A program made the position numbers and the translations under genes. Below are positions 32,653 through 37,987 of a stretch of DNA of 37,987 bases, in pieces (position 1 is the stretch's first letter; each line of letters starts with the position of its first letter). Source of the stretch: an uncultured archaeon (GTDB lineage Archaea > Nanobdellota > Nanobdellia > Pacearchaeales > GW2011-AR1); assembly GCA_903831045.1 (NCBI GenBank), contig CAIKWG010000041.1, positions 1-37,987 on the forward strand, given 5' to 3'. Under the pieces are notes generated by a model. The model saw nothing but the letters and a program-made list of their open reading frames with translations. It searched no databases and was not told the origin of the DNA.

Positions 32653-32852
32653 CTTGTTTTTATAGCAAAGTTCCCCTTGCTTGGAATATTTAATTTTTGA
32701 GCAATCTCAGATTTCTCTGGATTTATAACAACTATTCGTCCTTTAAAACTTTCCGTTGATTCTTTAGAACCACAATTAGGACATTTATCTTCTTCTAAAT
32801 ATATTGTTTTACATAACTTACACGCTTTTTCTTTTTGTTTTGCTGATGCCAT
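32649..32852 (-). CDS. spt4: Transcription elongation factor Spt4
   Basis: This 67-aa zinc-ribbon protein partners Spt5 to keep RNA polymerase processive. The zinc site is C11, C14, C24, C27 (CKLC...CPNC), followed by the FKGRIVVINPEKSEIAQKLNI block typical of archaeal Spt4 (RpoE''). Length is normal. Its TGA overlaps the eS24 ATG. It lies 1 base after the 86-aa Cys protein's stop. Confidence 0.94.
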   Translation of the reverse strand: MASAKQKEKACKLCKTIYLEEDKCPNCGSKESTESFKGRIVVINPEKSEIAQKLNIPSKGNFAIKTR

Positions 32853-32853
32853 T

Positions 32854-33114
32854 TTATTTTGATTCCTCCGAAACTTTGTAATGAATTGACTTTATATCTT
32901 TTTGAGAAGAAATCATCTCTAAAGTGTTCACCATCATAAGAGTAGAACACCCAGTAGAACATGCCTTACAGAGATACAGAGGTGGAGACACACCTGTTAT
33001 ATTTACAATTATTCCATTCTCTTTACTCTTTTTAGTTTTTTCTAGGTATGAGCTATAATCTTCACAAGTTTCTTGATTTCCACATCTCATGCTCAATGAA
33101 ATTTCATCTATCAT
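32854..33114 (-). CDS. Unknown 86-aa Cys protein in the Rpo7/Spt4 operon
   Basis: The start is the ATG at 33114 (MIDEISLSMRCGNQETC), 1 base after the Rpo7 stop; the frame is open to 33195 but that would overlap Rpo7 heavily. Cys occur as CGNQETC (11, 17) and CKACSTGC (49, 52, 56), a likely metal site or redox motif. A hydrophobic segment GIIVNITGVSPPLYLC lies between. In other archaea this slot often holds a different gene, so this could be a lineage-specific partner of transcription or translation (inference). No family is recognised. Confidence 0.65.
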   Translation of the reverse strand: MIDEISLSMRCGNQETCEDYSSYLEKTKKSKENGIIVNITGVSPPLYLCKACSTGCSTLMMVNTLEMISSQKDIKSIHYKVSEESK

Positions 33115-33115
33115 T

Positions 33116-33739
33116 TTATTTCTTTTTCTCCTTTTTTTCCTTTCCTTTAGCGGGTTTTTTATCAGACTTTTCAGCCTTAGCAGCTTTCTTTGCATCAGCT
33201 TCTTCTTTATTCTTATCTTCCTTAATCCATTCTATTTTTCCTAAACCTGGTTGTCTCATTGTTAATCCAATTTTAGGTTCATCACCCTTATGACTTAGAG
33301 CAACAATTCTTGCAACACATAAATCTCCAGCCTTCAAAGTTCTTGCACTAGTTTTACCAGATAGAGCTCCAGAATCACTGAAAGTTACATAATCATCCAT
33401 TGTCTGACTAATATGAATCATTCCTCTCATTGAGCCTAGGTTAATGAAAGCACCAAAATTTGTAATCTCATCAATCTTTCCGTAAACCAATTCCTGAACT
33501 TCAGGTTTCCAAGCTAGAATTTTAAAACTAGATTTGTAATAAGCAGCACCATCACCCGGAATAATAACACCTTCACCAATTGATAGAACATCTACAACTG
33601 CAACAACCTTCCCAATTTCTTTTTCGTAATAGTCAGCGTATGTTTCTTCGAGCTGCTCTCTTACAGACTGAGCAGTAGGCAAACCAAACAATTTTGGCTC
33701 TACCCTAACATAATCTTCGACCTCGGTTAAGTAGAACAT
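33116..33739 (-). CDS. rpo7: RNA polymerase subunit Rpo7 (RpoE')
   Basis: This 207-aa subunit forms the stalk with Rpo4. The N-terminal tip domain is MFYLTEVEDYVRVEP...VAVVDVLSIGEGVIIPGDGAAYYKSSFKILAWKPEVQELVYG, then the S1 domain (~78-155: KIDEITNFGAFINLGSMRGMIHISQTMDDYV). A Lys/Ala-rich tail of ~40 residues (DKNKEEADAKKAAK...KEKKEKKK) extends beyond the normal end. TTTTTAAAC near 33768-33776 is its TATA-like box. It is the first gene of the operon Rpo7, Cys protein, Spt4, eS24, eS27. Confidence 0.95.
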   Translation of the reverse strand: MFYLTEVEDYVRVEPKLFGLPTAQSVREQLEETYADYYEKEIGKVVAVVDVLSIGEGVIIPGDGAAYYKSSFKILAWKPEVQELVYGKIDEITNFGAFINLGSMRGMIHISQTMDDYVTFSDSGALSGKTSARTLKAGDLCVARIVALSHKGDEPKIGLTMRQPGLGKIEWIKEDKNKEEADAKKAAKAEKSDKKPAKGKEKKEKKK

Positions 33740-33850
33740 TTTTATTCAAAAACTTAAGTAAAAATCGGTTTAAAAAGCTTTCCAAGAGCCCCGCACATAT
33801 TTCTAGAGAATATCCCAAAGAAATATAAAGAATTACGAGAAAATAATAAA

Positions 33851-34330
33851 ATGGTAGATGGAAAAAGAAGCCAGGAAATAGAAGGAGCCTACAAGCGAGA
33901 CACAATAATTCATTTTTACAGGGGCACAATTTTAATCGGAGAAGACAATAGAATATTTGGAAGAATAACAATAGATTCACCGGAAAGCAAATCTGCTAGT
34001 TTAGAAGGAAGAATTGAAAAAATAAACAACCGGAATTATTTAATTTTTGAAATAGATTTGGAATATTCAAAACAATTCCATATTCTAAGAAAATCAGATT
34101 TATCTTCTGACATAATCGGAAAATATTCTGGACAAAGATATGGCATAAATAAAATAGACTCAAAGGAATTGAACAGCCTCACTCTAGATCAAATTCATTA
34201 CAACAACATTCCAGAAATATTAGAAGAAAAAACAAAGGGCGGAACAATATCCTACATTGGAATTTCAGAAAATCAATATTACTGGAATAAAACAAAAGCA
34301 AAGTGGAAAAAGTTTTTTGGAATTAAATAA
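33851..34330 (+). CDS. Unknown protein, 159 aa
   Basis: This is a soluble protein with beta-rich first half (DTIIHFYRGTILIGEDNRIFGRITIDSPESKSASLEGRIEKINN) and a Lys/Trp-rich end (NKTKAKWKKFFGIK). No catalytic motif is seen. It is divergent from Rpo7 with 111 bases between. The family is unrecognised. Confidence 0.6.
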   Translation: MVDGKRSQEIEGAYKRDTIIHFYRGTILIGEDNRIFGRITIDSPESKSASLEGRIEKINNRNYLIFEIDLEYSKQFHILRKSDLSSDIIGKYSGQRYGINKIDSKELNSLTLDQIHYNNIPEILEEKTKGGTISYIGISENQYYWNKTKAKWKKFFGIK

Positions 34331-34400
34331 AAAGAGAATATTCCAATTTAAGATAATCTATTACAATAATCCTTAAATATCAATAAAATTATTCTATTCG

Positions 34401-34754
34401 ATGGCACTTGAAAAGAAAGCAATAATGAACGAAGAAGAATTCACAAAGGCAATAAAATCAGTGAATAAAAAATTAGAACTTATCAAAGAGTATAAATTAA
34501 AAAAGTTGGATGAAGAATTTAAAATCCCAGAAAATTGTAAACACGAATCTCAATATAGATTTTGGTATTCTGAAAACCATTTGGTAAGCGTGTGCAGGCA
34601 ATGCTTTAATGAAACAGAATTACATGACAGACCTTTTCTTCTAGGAGATTATTATGACCTTACAGCAGGTAAATATGCTCCAACCGATGAAGATTGGAAA
34701 AGACGCCTTGATTACCAAGAAAAGAAAAACAAAATCCGATCTATTGGAATTTAA
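34401..34754 (+). CDS. Unknown protein with possible zinc site, 117 aa
   Basis: This soluble protein starts MALEKKAIMNEEEFTKAIKSVNKKLELIKEYKLKKLDEEF (helical), then CKHE...VCRQCFNETELH, where C-x-H and C-x-x-C could bind zinc. The chain ends DWKRRLDYQEKKNKIRSIGI. CTTAAATA at 34372-34379 is ~25 bases before the ATG, fitting a leaderless start. No family is recognised. Confidence 0.6.
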   Translation: MALEKKAIMNEEEFTKAIKSVNKKLELIKEYKLKKLDEEFKIPENCKHESQYRFWYSENHLVSVCRQCFNETELHDRPFLLGDYYDLTAGKYAPTDEDWKRRLDYQEKKNKIRSIGI

Positions 34755-34759
34755 TAAAA

Positions 34760-35131
34760 TTAAATAACTTCCAACTTTTGTCTAGCTCTTAGAACAATTT
34801 TAGAATTTTTAACACTCTTTTGTATTTCTCTGTCCAATGTTGCAACAGCATAATCCGGATGGCTCTTTAGATAATTAATAATTCCCGTATCTGCATATCT
34901 CCCACCAGTTTCAAGTTTCTCATATTTTTCAGATTTTAAAACACGCAATGCAAATGCTGCCTCTGCTCTAAGTTTTGAACTTTTATTTCCAACAGAGATT
35001 CTCTTTAGTTCATCAATGACAATCTGTGGAATAACAACTCCATAGCCTATTTCTTCAAGTTTATCAAATAAATCGACCTTTTCCCGAATACAACTAAGAA
35101 TAAAATTTGTGTCTAGCAATACTTTTCTCAT
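34760..35131 (-). CDS. PIN-domain ribonuclease (Fcf1/VapC-like)
   Basis: This 123-aa PIN protein has the acidic set in place: D7 (LLDTNF), E41 (IDELKRI), D81 (YADTGIINYL) and D100 (VATLDREIQ). Archaeal solo PIN proteins of this type resemble Fcf1/UTP24-like rRNA processing nucleases or VapC-like toxins; the sequence cannot settle it. TTTTATATTC near 35152-35161 marks its own promoter. No antitoxin is adjacent on the same strand; the gene upstream encodes an Xre/MbcA/ParS-type domain. Confidence 0.85.
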   Translation of the reverse strand: MRKVLLDTNFILSCIREKVDLFDKLEEIGYGVVIPQIVIDELKRISVGNKSSKLRAEAAFALRVLKSEKYEKLETGGRYADTGIINYLKSHPDYAVATLDREIQKSVKNSKIVLRARQKLEVI

Positions 35132-35169
35132 GTAAAGAATAGAAGAATAGAATATAAAAACCTGTTTAA

Positions 35170-35505
35170 TTAAGCAAGAAGCCCATGCTCAATTCTAATC
35201 AGCTCATCATAAACAAGCTGTCGTTTATTTTCCTTGCAATAATCATAGGGTCTTTTATTTCCAAGAGCAATTGAAGGAGTATAAAACCAACTCATTGCTT
35301 TCTCTTTTTCTCCAAGAACATCCTTCATTTTAGTTAATAGATTATAACCTGCATTCATCCCCATTTCTCTAGTTAAAAGCTTATTTGCTTCTTCATAATA
35401 TGGTTGAGATAAAAATTCTTCCAAGCTAGTTTTATTATCTTTTTGAGAAAGTGCATGTCTAACTCTTTTAAATTCCGACCTGGATAAGAAATCATTTATT
35501 TGCAT
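35170..35505 (-). CDS. Xre/MbcA/ParS-type toxin-binding domain protein (orphan)
   Basis: This 111-aa protein has a C-terminal half (~70-111: MSWFYTPSIALGNKRPYDYCKENKRQLVYDELIRIEHGLLA) that fits the MbcA/ParS/Xre (DUF2384) pattern: W73, LG at 81-82, P86, then ...V...L.RI..G. The N-terminal half (DFLSRSEFKRVRHALSQ) is helical. In the known RES-Xre systems this domain binds a RES-domain toxin, but no RES gene is in the window. The nearest candidate partner is the PIN gene 38 bases downstream, though that has its own promoter. This is a match by pattern only. Confidence 0.6.
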   Translation of the reverse strand: MQINDFLSRSEFKRVRHALSQKDNKTSLEEFLSQPYYEEANKLLTREMGMNAGYNLLTKMKDVLGEKEKAMSWFYTPSIALGNKRPYDYCKENKRQLVYDELIRIEHGLLA

Positions 35506-35565
35506 ATTAACTCAAAACATCTCAAATTTATAAACATTTATAATTACTAAATCCCTACTTTGTTT

Positions 35566-36126
35566 ATGAGGGAGATAGAAAATATTCTTAATATTCTAAA
35601 GCAGGCAAAAAAAGCCGTAAATGAAAATAATCCAATTATGCTTAGAAATTTATCCAATCAAACAGTTCATACAGCTTCTCTAACTCAAGACCCAGATAAT
35701 ATTGCAGTAGCAGTGGTAATCTATTCCCTGGGAAAAATATTTGAGAGAGCAGACTACAGAACACTAAAAGGATGGGGAGAATTTCAGAAATTAACAACGG
35801 ATGCATTGACAAAATCAATAGAAGATTTAGAAAAAAAGAATGAAGAAAGATTTAGAAAAGATTTTGAATTTCTAACAAAAGCGATAAATAAAATTTCTGG
35901 CAAATTAAGAACATACATTGAAGAAGTTTTCAAAGGAGCAAGAATAAACAAGGCATCAAGAATATACGAACACGGAATATCTCTAGAACAAACAGCCAAG
36001 CTACTTGGAATTAGCATGTATGACCTTGCAGAATATGCTGGGAAGACCGGAATCTCAGAAGTAGAATTTGCAAAGACCACAGAAGTTAAAGCAAGAATTA
36101 AATGGGCAAAGGAAATGTTTGAATGA
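35566..36126 (+). CDS. Unknown partner of a PIN-like protein (186 aa)
   Basis: The frame is open from TTG at 35560, but the ATG at 35566 (MREIENILNILKQAKKAV) is preferred; TTTATAA at 35536-35542 is ~27 bases upstream. The protein is helical, with SLEQTAKLLGISMYDLAEYAGKTGISE near the C-terminus resembling a helix-turn-helix. Its last codon overlaps the PIN-like gene start as ATGA. The layout (small DNA-binding-like protein, then PIN-like protein with overlap) is that of a toxin-antitoxin or regulator/nuclease pair (inference). Confidence 0.65.
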   Translation: MREIENILNILKQAKKAVNENNPIMLRNLSNQTVHTASLTQDPDNIAVAVVIYSLGKIFERADYRTLKGWGEFQKLTTDALTKSIEDLEKKNEERFRKDFEFLTKAINKISGKLRTYIEEVFKGARINKASRIYEHGISLEQTAKLLGISMYDLAEYAGKTGISEVEFAKTTEVKARIKWAKEMFE

Positions 36127-36806
36127 CAGAAAAAGTAATAATTTTTGATGCAAGCACTTTGATTAGTTTTGCCATGAACGGTTTATTCAAATATTTAGTA
36201 GAATTAAAAAAAACTTTTAAGGGAAAATTCATAATTACCAGCGAAGTTAAAGAAGAGATTATAGAAAGACCTCTAAACATCAGAAGATTTGAATTGGAAG
36301 CAATGCAAGTAAACCAATTAATATTAGATAAAACACTAGAATTTCCATCATCCCTGGGAATTTCAGACCAAGAAGTTTCAAAAGAAACAGATAGAATATT
36401 GAACCAAATAAATTCTAGTTTTTATGAAAAAGACAAACCTATTCATCTAGTAGATCTTGGAGAAGTTTCTTGCCTTGCTCTAGGAAAAATATTGAATGAA
36501 AAAGACATTTCAAATCTGTTAGTAATTGATGAAAGAACAGCAAGAATGATTTGTGAAAAACCAGAAAACCTAAGAAAGCTATTAACAAAAAAACACCAAA
36601 CCACAATTAGATACGATAAAAATATGATTAGAGATTTAAATCAGTTCAGAATAATTAGATCTGCTGAATTAATTTATATCATCTATAAAAAAGGTCTGAT
36701 AGAAATCCAAAACAAAAAAGTTCTAGAAGCACTACTCTACGCATTAAAATATAAGGGTTGCTCAATTTCTGAAGAAGAAATCGACGAAATAATCAGGATA
36801 AAATAA
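36123..36806 (+). CDS. PIN-like domain protein, 227 aa
   Basis: This is a PIN-like fold with N-terminal KVIIFDASTLISFAMNG (D9), E44-E46 region (VKEEI), VDLGEVSCLALG (D111, E114) and VIDERTARMI (D136), in the order of PIN acidic residues. The C-terminal ~80 residues are helical and may form a partner or substrate domain. It is coupled by ATGA overlap to the helical gene before it. It is a probable RNase or toxin; the target is unknown. tRNA-Gly starts 8 bases after its stop. Confidence 0.75.
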   Translation: MTEKVIIFDASTLISFAMNGLFKYLVELKKTFKGKFIITSEVKEEIIERPLNIRRFELEAMQVNQLILDKTLEFPSSLGISDQEVSKETDRILNQINSSFYEKDKPIHLVDLGEVSCLALGKILNEKDISNLLVIDERTARMICEKPENLRKLLTKKHQTTIRYDKNMIRDLNQFRIIRSAELIYIIYKKGLIEIQNKKVLEALLYALKYKGCSISEEEIDEIIRIK

Positions 36807-36814
36807 ATTTCAAA

Positions 36815-36885
36815 GCAGTCTTGGTTCAGTGGTAGAATGAAAGCTTCCCAAGCTTTTGATGCGGGTCCGATTCCCGCAGACTGCA
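36815..36885 (+). tRNA. tRNA-Gly (anticodon CCC)
   Basis: The acceptor arms GCAGTCT/AGACTGC pair fully. The D arm is GTTC/GAAT (one G-T), anticodon stem AAAGC/GCTTT with loop TTCCCAA (anticodon CCC at 36847-36849), and T stem GCGGG/CCCGC with loop TCCGATT. The discriminator is A. The length of 71 bases is normal for tRNA-Gly. There is no intron. CCA is not encoded. Confidence 0.93.
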
Positions 36886-36907
36886 TGCAAAATATTTAAA
36901 GAATAAA

Positions 36908-37003
36908 TGGGCGCGGAGGGAATCGAACCCCCAACTCGCGGTCACTCCGATTTTTTTTAAAATCGCTGGAGCCGCACGGTATGAGCCATTTACCTACGTG
37001 CCC
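36908..37003 (-). tRNA. tRNA-Trp (anticodon CCA) with 23-nt intron
   Basis: On the minus strand the acceptor is GGGCACG/CGCGCCC (one A5-C68 mismatch), D arm GGTA/TACC, anticodon stem TGCGG/CCGCG and T arm GGGGG/CCCTC with loop TTCGATT. The anticodon loop is CTCCAG + A once the intron (36943-36965) is removed, giving CCA at 34-36. The intron is flanked by two 3-base bulges (AGC and TGA) around a 4-bp CTCC/GGAG helix, the canonical bulge-helix-bulge cut by archaeal tRNA splicing endonuclease. The discriminator is A. Mature length is 73. The first 10 bases overlap the end of the upstream nuclease gene. Confidence 0.92.
36943..36965 (-). other. tRNA-Trp intron at 37/38
   Basis: This 23-base intron starts CGATTTT and ends GGAGTG, forming a 6-bp GATTTT/AAAATC stem with an AAAA loop. 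It is far shorter than the ~100-base box C/D introns found in tRNA-Trp of many euryarchaea and cannot hold a guide RNA. Cuts would fall at AG/C and TG/A. Confidence 0.85.
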
Positions 37004-37987
37004 GAATTATCAATAAGAATTGGAAGCTTAGTTAATTCTCCTTCTTCTAGTATAAATATCTCGTTTTTACCAATTAAAAACTTATCTTTCTTAGGCTTTT
37101 TATGGCAGATTAAAAAACCAAGATTAGTTCCTAAATCTTCTAAATATTTGTTTAGCTGTTTTACCTGAGAAAAAGAAATATCCTTATTTTTATAATCTTT
37201 AACCTCAATAACTATTTTTTGACCCTTCCTTTCTAAGAGAATATCTGCAACTCCTCTTTTAGTTTTAACAAGCCGATTTACATTACCATAACAAGATAAT
37301 CTTATGGCAATCTGTTCTTCAAAATTTTGAGCTCTATCAGCAACTTCTTTTAGCCCTATTCCATATAATCTTAGTCTCTCAAAAGGAAAAATAATTCCTG
37401 CTTTTTCATATGCTTCAAAAATACCCTTAGAAAATAAATCTTGTACATGAGTTTTACATGCCCTATTAATCTCTCTCTGAGTAGCAAAATTATTTGTTTT
37501 AATAAATTCTATAATTTCTTTTTGTTGTTTTAATCTATATTTTTTTTGTTTGGGAATTATCCCCACTCCCGCTTCTTTATGCATTTCTCTTATATTTTTA
37601 AAAAAATGATAGGGTTGAACTTTTGCGTTTTTTGCTATTTCTTGAATGGATATGAAAGGATTGTCTCTAATTAATTGGAGTATTTTTTCTCTCTTTTCTT
37701 CTTTCTTTCTTGGGTCTATTTTTCTTGGATATTCTACACCAGCATATTCAAAAGCTTCTTCAATATTCTTAAAAGCATTATGAACATTTATCTTTGTATC
37801 TTTGACTATTGTTTGGCCCCAAGCTTTTGGATGTTTTTTTATGTAATCAACAATTATTGTTCTTCTCTCATCTAAACTTTTTACCTTAAAATTTCTTGGA
37901 GATTCAAGTCCAGCTTTTTTAAACGCTTCTTCTAAACTGCTAAATAACCTTTCGGGATGACATCCAACATCTCTTCGAATATCTTTA
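36994..37987 (-). CDS. PD-(D/E)XK nuclease with 57-residue DNA-binding-like repeats (5' end outside window)
   Basis: The frame is open to the right edge, so the protein is longer than the 330 residues visible. The tempting ATG at 37584 is inside a repeat and is not the start. Four AG(V/I/L) landmarks fall at residues 25, 82, 139 and 196, exactly 57 apart. Each unit reads roughly (R)xxI(I/L)xxI......I.....V....F.xI.EA(F/Y)..AG. They resemble winged-helix repeats of homing-endonuclease-associated type (inference). After the repeats comes a nuclease core: GVADILLERKGQKIVIEVKDYK with D248, E261, K263 (the D...E-x-K pattern), then KQLNKYLEDLGTNLGFLICHKK. The TAG stop lies within the tRNA-Trp gene (10-base overlap). 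Confidence 0.75.
   Translation of the reverse strand, partial: KDIRRDVGCHPERLFSSLEEAFKKAGLESPRNFKVKSLDERRTIIVDYIKKHPKAWGQTIVKDTKINVHNAFKNIEEAFEYAGVEYPRKIDPRKKEEKREKILQLIRDNPFISIQEIAKNAKVQPYHFFKNIREMHKEAGVGIIPKQKKYRLKQQKEIIEFIKTNNFATQREINRACKTHVQDLFSKGIFEAYEKAGIIFPFERLRLYGIGLKEVADRAQNFEEQIAIRLSCYGNVNRLVKTKRGVADILLERKGQKIVIEVKDYKNKDISFSQVKQLNKYLEDLGTNLGFLICHKKPKKDKFLIGKNEIFILEEGELTKLPILIDNSGT

Noticed and set aside
32854-33195. 113-aa form of the Cys protein
   Set aside because: It would overlap 80 bases of Rpo7 with a Lys/Arg-rich extension that is the Rpo7 tail read in another frame.
36994-37584. A complete 196-aa nuclease starting at the ATG 37584
   Set aside because: The frame is open without a stop to the right edge, and the upstream translation continues the same 57-residue repeats, so this ATG (MHKEAG) is an internal Met.

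Overview
The window looks like a piece of a small, AT-rich DPANN archaeal genome, most like the Pacearchaeota/Woesearchaeota group; the rank is inferred. The archaeal markers are a group II chaperonin (thermosome), an Rpo7-Spt4-eS24-eS27 cluster, diphthamide ligase Dph6, ScpA without a recognisable ScpB or Smc here, and a tRNA-Trp(CCA) with a 23-nt intron in a textbook bulge-helix-bulge. Most genes also have a TTTAAATA- or TTTATAAA-type box centred 24-28 bases before the start codon, so most messages appear leaderless. Internal operon genes use GGAGG-type sites or ATGA/TAATG overlaps.

Layout. 1-324 holds the start of a winged-helix/nucleotidyltransferase gene that runs off the left edge. 398-8573 (minus) is a tightly coupled three-gene unit: a BRO-N antirepressor-like protein, a NYN-domain nuclease-like protein and a 2378-aa secreted protein made of phage-tail-fibre-type repeats. 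8709-12233 is a second secreted giant (1174 aa), Asn/Ser/Thr-rich, with other tail-fibre motifs; its C-terminus resembles the first giant's N-terminus. 12423-14794 encodes membrane and conserved unknown proteins. 14872-17508 (plus) holds a small unknown, the thermosome and a Cys-rich membrane-anchored protein. A DEAD-box type helicase follows on the minus strand.

19141-20318 is a probable peptide-modification unit: a 26-codon gene overlapping (ATGA) a radical SAM/SPASM enzyme. 20328-28901 is a mixed accessory region: an ATP-cone/PD-(D/E)XK nuclease, TspO, a GHKL-like ATPase, a SIMPL protein with a membrane-bound winged-helix regulator and a long palindrome between them, GNAT, an LMW-phosphatase-like protein, two tandem paralogue pairs, and Dph6. 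28962-31304 has ScpA, a DUF2769-like Cys protein and an iron-sulfur flavoprotein. 31374-31513 has no protein but holds three stacked hairpins behind their own archaeal promoter, a candidate structured RNA. 31607-33739 is the transcription/translation operon, including an unknown 86-aa Cys protein. 33851-36806 has small unknowns, two PIN-type genes and an orphan Xre/MbcA/ParS-type domain. tRNA-Gly and tRNA-Trp lie convergently. The last gene, open to the right edge, is a nuclease with four DNA-binding-like repeats spaced exactly 57 residues apart; its stop codon lies inside the tRNA-Trp gene.

How it fits together. The core part (thermosome, helicase, Rpo7/Spt4/ribosomal proteins, ScpA, Dph6, tRNAs) is ordinary housekeeping. 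The surface part (two giant secreted fibres, SIMPL and other membrane proteins) suits an episymbiont that must attach to a host cell. The best candidates for undescribed systems are the peptide/radical SAM pair, the antirepressor/NYN/fibre operon, the structured RNA at 31.4 kb, and the 57-residue-repeat nuclease. All functional assignments come from reading motifs by eye; no database search was run.
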